Below are positions 35,997 to 43,546 of a stretch of 64,000 bases of DNA, in pieces. How positions within the stretch are numbered: the stretch's first letter is position 1; every line of letters starts with the position of its first letter. The stretch comes from Plantibacter sp. PA-3-X8 (GTDB taxonomy: Bacteria; Actinomycetota; Actinomycetes; Actinomycetales; Microbacteriaceae), in assembly GCF_003856975.1 (NCBI RefSeq), contig NZ_CP033107.1:682001-746000 (forward strand), read 5' to 3'. The position numbers were made by a program, and so were the translations under genes. Under the pieces are notes generated by a model that ran no database searches, was not told where the DNA came from, and saw nothing but the letters and a program-made list of their open reading frames with translations.

Positions 35997-37280
35997 TCAG
36001 GCGCCTCGGAAGAACGCCTGGACCGCTGCACTCAGGGCGGTCGGATCGTCGATGTGGCACAGCTCGCGGGCGGAATGCATCGACAGCAGCGGCGTCCCGA
36101 CGTCGACCGTCCGGATGCCGAGCCGTGTCGCGGTGAGTGGACCGATGGTCGAGCCGCACGGCACCGTGTTGTTCGACACGAAGTCCTGCGAGGGCACACC
36201 TGCGGCGGCGCAGCTCCGGGCCCACAGCGCGGCCCCGAGGGCGTCGGTCGCGTAGCGTTGGTTCGCGTTGATCTTGAGCAGTGGCCCGCCACCGGCGATC
36301 GGCCGATTGGCCGGGTCGTGGCGCTCCGGGTAGTTCGGGTGGATCGCGTGGCCGGCGTCTGCTGACAGGCACCAGGAGGCCGCATAGGCCTGGAGCCGTT
36401 CGGACGTCGTCCCGCCCAGCGATGCGCCGATGCGGGTGAGGACGTCGTCGAGGAACGGACCGCTGGCACCGGACGTCGAGGCCGAACCGAGCTCCTCGTG
36501 GTCGAAGGCGGCGAAGACCGTGATGTGTGCGGCGTCGTCGGTCGCTCTCCCGTCACTCGCGGCCAGCAGCGCCGCGAGTCCGGCGTGGACCGAGGTCAGG
36601 TTGTCCATGCGTCCGGCGGCGAACAGCTGACCGTCGAGACCGAATAGCCGGGGCTCCTGGGTGTCGGCCACGAGCACGTCGTACCCGGCGATCGCGGTGG
36701 GATCGATGCCTGCGATCGCCGCCAGGTGCGCGAGCACGTCGGCGTGGGCGAGGTCACCGACCCCGTACACCGGCTGCAGGTGGCGCTGGCGATCAAGGAC
36801 GAGGCCGTCGTTGACACCTCGATCGAGGTGCACGGCGAGCTGCGGGATGCGGAGGAACGGGCCGGTCCGGACGAGGTGCACGGTCCCGTCGAGCGTCACC
36901 AGGCGTCCGGCGAGTTCGAGCTCGCGGTCGAGCCAGGAGTTGAGGAGCGGTCCGCCGTAGACCTCCACCCCGGCCTGCAGCCACCCGTGGGCGCCGGTCG
37001 TCGGCTTCGGCTTGAGCTTGAAGCTCGGCGAGTCCGTGTGCGAGCCGAGAATGCGGAACGGCGTCGTGGCGTGGGCCTGCTCAGGTTGCACCCAGGCGAT
37101 CACCGCGCCCTCGCGTTCGACGAAGAACCGGCCGGCGCCGCCGTCCCAGGACTCGGTCTCGAGCCGCCGGGTGAAGCCGGCCGCCGTGAGGCGCCGAGCA
37201 CTCTCCGCGACCGCGTGATACGAGGTGGGTGAGGCGACGATGAAGTCGGCAAGGTCGGTGATGTGGGCGACGGAGTCCAT
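35997..37280 (-). CDS. M18 family aminopeptidase (aspartyl aminopeptidase type)
   Basis: A 427-residue zinc aminopeptidase. Its motifs are LGSHTDSPSFKLKP (metal His and Asp), AAGRMDNLTS, FDHEELGS (catalytic Glu) and the late MHSARE metal His. It removes acidic or other N-terminal residues from peptides in the cytoplasm. The ATG at 37280 is chosen from GGGAGGA about 8 nt upstream and the standard N-terminus; a much longer open frame upstream on the same strand is the shadow of the divergent gene. Confidence 0.92.
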   Translation of the reverse strand: MDSVAHITDLADFIVASPTSYHAVAESARRLTAAGFTRRLETESWDGGAGRFFVEREGAVIAWVQPEQAHATTPFRILGSHTDSPSFKLKPKPTTGAHGWLQAGVEVYGGPLLNSWLDRELELAGRLVTLDGTVHLVRTGPFLRIPQLAVHLDRGVNDGLVLDRQRHLQPVYGVGDLAHADVLAHLAAIAGIDPTAIAGYDVLVADTQEPRLFGLDGQLFAAGRMDNLTSVHAGLAALLAASDGRATDDAAHITVFAAFDHEELGSASTSGASGPFLDDVLTRIGASLGGTTSERLQAYAASWCLSADAGHAIHPNYPERHDPANRPIAGGGPLLKINANQRYATDALGAALWARSCAAAGVPSQDFVSNNTVPCGSTIGPLTATRLGIRTVDVGTPLLSMHSARELCHIDDPTALSAAVQAFFRGA

Positions 37281-37343
37281 CCCACCATCCTCCCACCACC
37301 CACGCACCCGGCACGTGGATGCACCAGGCCCTACCCTGGACGG

Positions 37344-38708
37344 GTGACGAAGACCCGGAGCGACCTCATCGGGCCCGCAAGCGGCCTGTCCGAGGATCGT
37401 CGCGGACGGATCGCACGCATCGTCGACGGTTGGTTCTTCGCCTTCGGCACGGCGGCGGCCGTCTTCCTGGCGTACGTGCTGCTCACCGAGGCGTTCGCCC
37501 GCGGTTGGGCCCAAGCCTGGTTCATCCTCGTCATCTACCTCGTCATCGCCTACCTGATCCTCCCCCGCCTGCACACCGTGCTGTCGCGCGTCTACCTGCC
37601 CGACTACTTCATCGGACGCACCCGCACGCGCGAGGGCATCCTCGGTGATCCCGTGAACCTCGGCCTCCGAGGTCGGGAGGAGCAGATCCACATGGCGATG
37701 CTCTCGGCGGGCTGGACGCTCGCCGACGACCTCGGCCTGCGCGCGAACCTGCGGATCGTGACCTCGACGCTGACCAGGCGCAGCTACTCCGAGGCACCCG
37801 TCTCGTCGCTCTACCTGTTCGGTCGTCCCCAGGCGTTCTGCTACCAGCAGGAGGTCGACGGCAGTCCGGGGAAGCGGCACCACGTCCGGTTCTGGCCGAC
37901 CCCCGAGGGCTGGCTGCTCCCGGGCGGCTACCAGGCGGATTGGCTGGCCGCCGGGACGTACGACAGATCGGTCGGCATCAGCGTCTTCACCCTGCAGGTG
38001 ACCCATCGGATCGCCGACGACGTCGACGACGAACGCGATCACATCGTCGCGTCGATCGCGGCCGCGGACCTCGGGGCGTCGACGTCCGTGATCGACAACT
38101 TCTCCACCGGCTACCACTCGCGGAACGGCGGAGGCGACGCGATCGTCACCGACGGCGACCTGCCGATCATCGATCTCAGCGCCGTGGTCGTGCCGCCGGC
38201 GGCGACCCTGCCGGCCGCCGACGCTCCCCCGACGCGCTCCCTCATCCGGGCCGGCGACCCGCGGCCCCTGGACACCACCGTCGGTGTGGTCCTCATGGTC
38301 GTCGCGGCACTGTCCACCGTGCTCTCCGGTGTCCTCCTGGTCTCCGATTGGAAGCAGGTCATCTCGGAGGCCCGCGCGACGGCCGCGACGGCCGACGACG
38401 TCGTCCTCATCCCGTGGGTCGTCGGAGCCGTGCTGGCCCTGTCGGCCGTGGTGACGCTCTGCTACCTCGTCCTCGCCTGGCGGGTCCATCGGGGAGGTAA
38501 CCTCGCGCGCCTGCTCGCCATGACCTTCAGCTCGACGTCCATCGCCACCCTCGCCGCGAGCTATGTCGCCGGCGCCGGCGGATTGACGCTGCAGACCAAC
38601 CTGATCGGCTTCGCGGTCGACTGTTCCATCATCCTCGCCCTCTCCGGAACCGAGGCCCGTGACTGGGCCCGTGGGCGACAACGACGCACCCGGAGGACGA
38701 AAGCATGA
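37344..38708 (+). CDS. Membrane protein with LssY C-terminal-like domain
   Basis: A 454-residue protein with two helices near 30-75 (FGTAAAVFLAYVLL and WFILVIYLVIAYLIL), a soluble domain at about 105-260 and three or four helices at the end. The soluble part has the LssY_C pattern: MAMLSAGWTLADDL, SLYLFGRPQAFCYQQE and HHVRFWPTPEG. The family's function is not known; it often occurs with membrane phosphatases. GTG at 37344 with TACCCT exactly 6 nt upstream fits a leaderless message. It overlaps the next gene by 4 bp. Confidence 0.82.
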   Translation: MTKTRSDLIGPASGLSEDRRGRIARIVDGWFFAFGTAAAVFLAYVLLTEAFARGWAQAWFILVIYLVIAYLILPRLHTVLSRVYLPDYFIGRTRTREGILGDPVNLGLRGREEQIHMAMLSAGWTLADDLGLRANLRIVTSTLTRRSYSEAPVSSLYLFGRPQAFCYQQEVDGSPGKRHHVRFWPTPEGWLLPGGYQADWLAAGTYDRSVGISVFTLQVTHRIADDVDDERDHIVASIAAADLGASTSVIDNFSTGYHSRNGGGDAIVTDGDLPIIDLSAVVVPPAATLPAADAPPTRSLIRAGDPRPLDTTVGVVLMVVAALSTVLSGVLLVSDWKQVISEARATAATADDVVLIPWVVGAVLALSAVVTLCYLVLAWRVHRGGNLARLLAMTFSSTSIATLAASYVAGAGGLTLQTNLIGFAVDCSIILALSGTEARDWARGRQRRTRRTKA

Positions 38709-39202
38709 CCGACGCACCCGACCAGACGGACGAGGGGCCACGCCCCGCCACCTCGCTCAAGCGCGCGCTGCTCCTCGGCGCAGCCATCATCACGATCGTC
38801 GCCGGGCTGACGGTGCACTGGTCGGTGGCAGCGGCCTGGGCGAACCCCGTGACCAACGCGCTCTACACGGTGCTCGTCGCGCTCCTCCTGGCCTTCGCCG
38901 CCCCACGGCGTCCGCTGTGGCAGATCGCCCTCGGCGCGTTCGGCTTCTCGGCGGCGATCGAGTGCTTCCAGGCCACGGGCGTGCCGGCCGCACTCGCGGA
39001 CCAGTGGCCGCCCTCGGCGCTCGTGCTCGGCACGACGTTCATCCCGACGGACTTCATCTCCTACGCCCTGGGCGCGGCGGCGTTCCTGTTCCTGTCGCTC
39101 GCCATGTCGCTGGTGATCCGTTGGGTTCGCAACGACATCCTCGAACGACGCGCACGGGCGGACCGGGCGGCGCGGCGCCGATCGGACTCCGGACCCGCCT
39201 GA
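38705..39202 (+). CDS. DUF2809-like small integral membrane protein
   Basis: A 165-residue protein with four hydrophobic helices (starting ALLLGAAIITIVAGL, NALYTVLVALLLAFA, IALGAFGFSAAIECFQ and FISYALGAAAFLFLSLAM). The conserved spots AIECFQ and TDFISYALG resemble DUF2809 proteins, whose function is unknown. The start overlaps the LssY_C-like gene (ATGA), so the two are co-translated and may form one membrane unit. Confidence 0.72.
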   Translation: MTDAPDQTDEGPRPATSLKRALLLGAAIITIVAGLTVHWSVAAAWANPVTNALYTVLVALLLAFAAPRRPLWQIALGAFGFSAAIECFQATGVPAALADQWPPSALVLGTTFIPTDFISYALGAAAFLFLSLAMSLVIRWVRNDILERRARADRAARRRSDSGPA

Positions 39203-39210
39203 CGGGTGCC

Positions 39211-40428
39211 CTAGCCGCGAGTCGTCTCCCCGTACTGGACGTGCTCGAGGTCGAAGACGGCCTCCGCCAACGCCGACCTCGCCGCTTCGAACTCGACGTC
39301 GTCGGGGTGACCCACCACCCGTGCGTGCTCGAGGTGCCAGGTGGCACTGCGCAGGAGTTCGACGGTCGTCGGAGCGGGGGAGGGCGCTCGCGTCGAGGCT
39401 GCGGGTGACGCGTCGGCGTTCGCCGCTCCGCCGGGGACGAACTCGATCGTGTTCGATTCCGCCGGAGCGTCGTCCTGAGCGTATGCCTTCTTCTTCATAT
39501 GTCCTTCGTTGAGCTCGTGGTCTGTCATGGGTTGCCGGGAGATTGGCTCCAGCGGCGGCGAAGATGCCTGCTGTGGAGCCGAAGTGGAATATGCCCCGAT
39601 TGGAATGTCCGGTTTGGAGCGCTGTTCGGGTCGCGCCATCGCGAGGAGCGTCGGAACACGCCCACGGACGTCCGGAGCATCCGAGGCACCGAGGACCTGG
39701 AACCGTTCGAGCCCCCAACGGGACCAAGCGGATGCCGTCCACGCGCAGATGGCCGCGTCGATGAGGTCCTCGCGGTGCTTGTGCGCCGATTCCTTCAGCG
39801 GCGACGGTTCCGCGACGAGGAGCGCCGTCACCGGGTGGGTGTCGAGGTCGAGTGGCGGAGTCGCCGAGGTCAGCGCCTGCAGGCGCGAGATGAGGTCGTC
39901 ACAGACCTCCGCGCGGCGTCGCCGTCGCTCGGCGACGGGGAGACCGGGGTCGAGGCGTTTGTAGCGGGGCCGCGCATCCGGATACCCGAACTCCTCGGCA
40001 CCCACCAACGTGGTGTGGGGATAGGCCTCGAAGAACACGACGGCATCCGCCGCCGGCGTGCTCAGTCCGTCGAAGTATTGGAACCCCGCCGCCTCCAGCG
40101 CCGTGAAGAGCGCGACACCACCGAGCGCGGGCAGGCCGAGGTTCGACGGGTAGGCCGAGACCTGCCAGCGCCCGTACCGCTGCCCGACCTCACGTTCACA
40201 GAGACGCATGCCGGTCTCGTTCTGGACGAGCAGAGGGGCGTCGACCGCGATCACGGAGCCCGGTGAGGCGGTGGCGACGATCCAGGCGACGACGGCGTCG
40301 ATCCCCACGGCCCACCCGGCCTCGATGACGGTCCCGGTCTCGTCGATGCACACCAGTCCCGACTCGTTCGCCGCGCGGGAGCCGGTCCCCTCGCCCCAGG
40401 CGAGGTCGACTCCGAGGAAGCGGGTCAC
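39211..40428 (-). CDS. DUF429 (RNase H-fold) protein with unusual C-terminal extension
   Basis: A 405-residue protein. The first 260 residues are DUF429: FLGVDLAWGEGT, VIAVDAPLLVQNETGMR and EDLIDAAICAWTA carry the acidic residues of a predicted RNase H-like nuclease. After it comes a disordered stretch and a helical, acidic tail. Inside that tail an ATG at 39498 (MKKKAYAQ) has a strong GAAGGA site, so a separate 95-residue product may start there. GTG at 40428 follows GGAAGGA. Typical DUF429 proteins end near residue 250. Confidence 0.8.
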   Translation of the reverse strand: MTRFLGVDLAWGEGTGSRAANESGLVCIDETGTVIEAGWAVGIDAVVAWIVATASPGSVIAVDAPLLVQNETGMRLCEREVGQRYGRWQVSAYPSNLGLPALGGVALFTALEAAGFQYFDGLSTPAADAVVFFEAYPHTTLVGAEEFGYPDARPRYKRLDPGLPVAERRRRRAEVCDDLISRLQALTSATPPLDLDTHPVTALLVAEPSPLKESAHKHREDLIDAAICAWTASAWSRWGLERFQVLGASDAPDVRGRVPTLLAMARPEQRSKPDIPIGAYSTSAPQQASSPPLEPISRQPMTDHELNEGHMKKKAYAQDDAPAESNTIEFVPGGAANADASPAASTRAPSPAPTTVELLRSATWHLEHARVVGHPDDVEFEAARSALAEAVFDLEHVQYGETTRG

Positions 40429-40488
40429 GAGCGGTTCCTTCCGGTGGACGCGGCGAGGCACCGCCTCCCGAGCCTACTGGGCAGACGT

Positions 40489-40535
40489 CGACGACTCCTC
40501 GGATCCGGCGGCGGGCCGGAGGTGAGGAGTCGTCG
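40489..40535. terminator. Hairpin terminator after the HtrA-type gene
   Basis: CGACGACTCCTC (40489-40500) pairs perfectly with GAGGAGTCGTCG (40524-40535), 19 bases past the protease stop on the minus strand. Confidence 0.6.
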
Positions 40536-40553
40536 AGCGTCCCGACCACGCGA

Positions 40554-42104
40554 TCAGCCGACCGGGCCCTCGATCAGCGTCACGTCAGCGGTCTGAGAGG
40601 TTCCACTCGCCGTGGTCCAGGTGACGGAGACCGTCTGCCCGGGCTCGAGCGTCGCCATCGTCGCCGTCAGGGTCTGAGCGGAGTCGATGGCGACACCGTT
40701 GAGGCCGGTGATGACATCGCCGGCTGCGAGGCCGATCGACGCCGCCGGCGTGTTCTCGATCACCGAACCGACCACGGCACCCGGCACGGTCTGGGCTGCG
40801 CCGGACGCTGCCAGACCGATCCCGATGAAGGCCGGGTAGCCGATCGTGACGGTGTCGGTCTCGACGCCGGTGCGGATCTGGTCGACGATGGACAACGCGT
40901 CGTCGATCGGGATGGCGAATCCGTCGATGTCGGTCCCACCGGAGGAGGCAGCGGTGTCGACGCCGACGACCTCGCCCTCCGAGTCGTAGAGCGGCCCGCC
41001 GGAGTCGCCCGATTGGATGTCCGCGTCCGTCTGGATCAATCCGGTCAGCTGCTTGCCCGCCCCGGTCGCCTCATCCTGGACCGTGATGTCCTGCTCGAGG
41101 GCGGTCACGGACCCGTCCGCCGCGCTGGGCGTCCCACCCGTGCCGCCGGCGTTCCCGACCCCGGTGACGGCGTCACCGACGGCTGCGCCGCCGTCGTCGT
41201 CGATCGTGACGGTGTCCAGCCCTGAGGCGCCGTCGAGCTGCAGGAGCGCGACGTCGTTCGTGGCATCCGTCCCGACGACGCGTGCGTCGTACTTCTCTCC
41301 GGTCGCCACGACGGTGACGACGATGCTCGTCGCTCCCGCGACGACGTGGTTGTTGGTCAGGATCTGGCCATCGGCGGTGAGGATCATCCCGGTTCCCGCG
41401 GCGGCGGCCCCCTGGTAGGCCAGCTCGGTGTCGATGTCGACGACTCCCACGGATTCAGCGGCGGTGGCACTCCGGGTGTTCGCCGTCGCGGCATCCGGCG
41501 TCGCCTGCTGCGGCCCAGGCTGCCCACCGGGAGCGCGGAAGCTCTGACCGCCGTCGTCCGGCACCGTCTCCGTCACCTGTGAGGAGGCGGCGACGCTCTG
41601 GAACGCGCCGGCCGCCAGCGAAGCGAGGCCGAGGCCACCGGTCACGAGGGACACGACCGTGGCGGCCGTCGCGGCGGCGATGATCCAGCCGATGGGCTGC
41701 TTCTTCGCGGGAGTACCCGTGGTCGACAGCGGCTGAGGGATCGTCTGCTGTCCGTACGGTTGGGGCTGCCAGGTGCCGGAGGGCGCGTACTGGCCCTGGC
41801 CGGCGGCGTACGGTCCGTACTGACCCTGCGGGCCCTGGTGATGACCGGGCCACACTTGACCGCTCGTCGCGTGGGGAGCCGTCGCGTAACCGAAGGGCGT
41901 CGTGGGCTCGCGTCGTTGACCACCCGCGGCCGTGTTCCCGGGGTAGCCGGCCGGGGGAGTGACGTCCACACCGGGCTGGGGCTGGTACGAGCCGGTGGGC
42001 GGCTGGTACGGATCGAGAGCGGGGGACGACTGCGGCGTCTCCGCCGCTCGAGTGCCGTCCGTTGGACGCGGCTCAGGGCGTTCTGGGTCTGGGGTGGTGT
42101 TCAC
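40554..42104 (-). CDS. HtrA/DegP-type membrane-anchored serine protease with PDZ domain
   Basis: A 516-residue protease. A Pro/Gln/Gly-rich cytoplasmic part (1-135) is followed by one membrane helix at about 139-169 (IGWIIAAATAATVVSLVTGG) and an extracellular trypsin-like domain with the triad H253 (NNHVV), D284 (NDVALL) and S368 (GDSGGP). A PDZ domain follows at about 415-505. It should degrade or check misfolded proteins outside the membrane. GTG at 42104 has AGAGGA about 7 nt upstream. The 143-base gap upstream must hold its promoter; I see no clear boxes. Confidence 0.93.
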   Translation of the reverse strand: MNTTPDPERPEPRPTDGTRAAETPQSSPALDPYQPPTGSYQPQPGVDVTPPAGYPGNTAAGGQRREPTTPFGYATAPHATSGQVWPGHHQGPQGQYGPYAAGQGQYAPSGTWQPQPYGQQTIPQPLSTTGTPAKKQPIGWIIAAATAATVVSLVTGGLGLASLAAGAFQSVAASSQVTETVPDDGGQSFRAPGGQPGPQQATPDAATANTRSATAAESVGVVDIDTELAYQGAAAAGTGMILTADGQILTNNHVVAGATSIVVTVVATGEKYDARVVGTDATNDVALLQLDGASGLDTVTIDDDGGAAVGDAVTGVGNAGGTGGTPSAADGSVTALEQDITVQDEATGAGKQLTGLIQTDADIQSGDSGGPLYDSEGEVVGVDTAASSGGTDIDGFAIPIDDALSIVDQIRTGVETDTVTIGYPAFIGIGLAASGAAQTVPGAVVGSVIENTPAASIGLAAGDVITGLNGVAIDSAQTLTATMATLEPGQTVSVTWTTASGTSQTADVTLIEGPVG

Positions 42105-42247
42105 GGGGATTCCTCTCGGCGGGGGTGCTGAGATCATCTGACTCCCGCAATCCGAGTGAATCGTCTGGTTCGACCATGAACGACCTTTGAGCTTCCCGAC
42201 CGTTTCCCGGATGACGATCGTGTACAGGCTCCATGCGAGACGCCACC

Positions 42248-42829
42248 TCAGGGTCGCGTGAGCAACGCCTCCAGCGCAGGGCGGGCCGCTGCCTCGGAGA
42301 TGTGTCCGGCGACGACGAGTTCCGCGAGCCCGTGGACCGCCGCCCAGACCGCCGTGGTCAGGGCGGCGATGACCTGCGGCTCGGCGCCGGGGGCCAGCGA
42401 CGCCGTCGTCTCGGCGAGCAGCGCCTCGACGCCTCCGATGAGTGGCGCCATAGCCTCACTCGGTGAGCCGGGGACACAGACTTCGGGGTCGTAAATCAGG
42501 CGGAACCGCTCCGGGTGCTGCGCCGCGTAGTGCACATACGTCGAACCGATCCGGACGGCCGCCTCCCGTGGGTCTCGACCCGCCGTCGCCTCCCGCTCTT
42601 CGCGCATGGCGTCCAAGAGCTCGGCCATGCCGCGTTCACTCAGCCGCTTCAGGAGCGCGGTCCGGTCGCCGAAGTGGTGGTACGGCGCGTTGTGACTGAC
42701 CCCGGCACGGCGTGCGACCTCCCGCAGGCTCAACGAAGCATGGCCCTGCGTCCGCATGAGTTCGAGTGCAGCGTCCTCGAGCGCCGGCCCGAGGTTGCCG
42801 TGGTGGTACGTCGTCGTCGATCTTGACAC
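42248..42829 (-). CDS. TetR/AcrR family regulator
   Basis: A 193-residue repressor with an N-terminal helix-turn-helix (SLREVARRAGVSHNAPYHHF, about 28-50) and a C-terminal domain of the TetR_C type with FRLIYDPEVC. Start is a GTG at 42829 with TACGAT 7 nt upstream; an ATG at 42838 would add three residues. It is divergent from a quinone-oxidoreductase-like gene, and the shared gap contains a TetR-like palindrome. Control of that gene and itself is inferred. Confidence 0.88.
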   Translation of the reverse strand: MSRSTTTYHHGNLGPALEDAALELMRTQGHASLSLREVARRAGVSHNAPYHHFGDRTALLKRLSERGMAELLDAMREEREATAGRDPREAAVRIGSTYVHYAAQHPERFRLIYDPEVCVPGSPSEAMAPLIGGVEALLAETTASLAPGAEPQVIAALTTAVWAAVHGLAELVVAGHISEAAARPALEALLTRP

Positions 42830-42868
42830 AAGCAACATCGTACCCGTAGAGTCGGTTCCAGCCGGAAG

Positions 42869-42899
42869 TGGACAGTGTCCAGATTCTTGGCACTGTCCA
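42869..42899. promoter_or_regulatory. Candidate TetR operator, two sites
   Basis: A perfect 13-bp palindrome TGGACAGTGTCCA (42869-42881) is followed by a weaker match TGGCACTGTCCA (42888-42899). They lie in the 93-base gap between the divergent TetR and oxidoreductase genes, where a repressor controlling both would bind. Confidence 0.6.
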
Positions 42900-42922
42900 G
42901 ACCTACAACTGTTGGAGAACTC

Positions 42923-43546
42923 ATGCCCGCCCTCGTCATCGACGGACACCCGAACCCCGGGTCCCTCTGCGCCGCCCTCGCCACCAGCTACGCGGAGGCG
43001 CACGGCGACGCCACCGTCCTCGCCGTCCGCGACCTCGCGTTCGACCCGAACCTCCGCCTCGGTTACACCCGCCGTCAAGACCTGGAACCCGACCTCGAAC
43101 GGGCGTGGGAGCAGATCCTCGCCGCGGACCACATCGTGATCGTGGCTCCGGTCTGGTGGGGATCGGTGCCCGCACTGCTCAAGGGGTTCTTCGATCGCCT
43201 GCTGCTGCCCCGTCGCGCCTACCGGATGAAGTCCAACGGCCTCCCTGAGGGGCTGCTGGCGGGCCGTACCGGTCGGGTGATCGTCACGTCGGACTCGCCC
43301 TCGTGGTACCTGCCGCTCGTCGGCGACACGACGGTGAAGCAACTCCGTACCACCACCCTCCGGTTCTGCGGGATCAAGCCGGTCGCCGTGAACCGGTTCG
43401 GTCGGGTGAAGGATTCGACCGTGGAGCAGCGTCAGCGGTGGCTCGCGAAGGCGGCGCAGAACGGTCGCACCGACGCGGCGCGACGGAATCCTCGCCCCTC
43501 CGCAGCCCCGGCGGAGCTGGTCAGTGGCCGTCGACCAACCGGATGA
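42923..43546 (+). CDS. NAD(P)H dehydrogenase (quinone)-like flavoprotein
   Basis: A 207-residue flavodoxin-fold protein of the KefF/MdaB/NQO type. LVIDGHPNPGSLCAALA near the start binds the FMN phosphate, and HIVIVAPVWWGSVPALLKGF with FDRLLLP is the family's central motif. It likely reduces quinones or nitro compounds by two electrons, as a defence enzyme induced when the divergent TetR repressor is released. ATG at 42923 has GGAG 7 nt upstream. Its last 26 bases overlap the end of the convergent helicase gene. Confidence 0.88.
   Translation: MPALVIDGHPNPGSLCAALATSYAEAHGDATVLAVRDLAFDPNLRLGYTRRQDLEPDLERAWEQILAADHIVIVAPVWWGSVPALLKGFFDRLLLPRRAYRMKSNGLPEGLLAGRTGRVIVTSDSPSWYLPLVGDTTVKQLRTTTLRFCGIKPVAVNRFGRVKDSTVEQRQRWLAKAAQNGRTDAARRNPRPSAAPAELVSGRRPTG

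Noticed and set aside
37281..38741. A minus-strand frame that would extend the M18 aminopeptidase to 914 residues
   Set aside because: The added part is antisense to the LssY_C-like membrane protein gene, is Gly/Asp/Arg-rich with no domain, and a good ribosome site marks the normal start at 37280.
42837..42847. Possible tRNA or riboswitch-like structure in the TetR/oxidoreductase gap
   Set aside because: The gap is only 93 bases, its symmetry is explained by a repressor palindrome, and no cloverleaf can be drawn.
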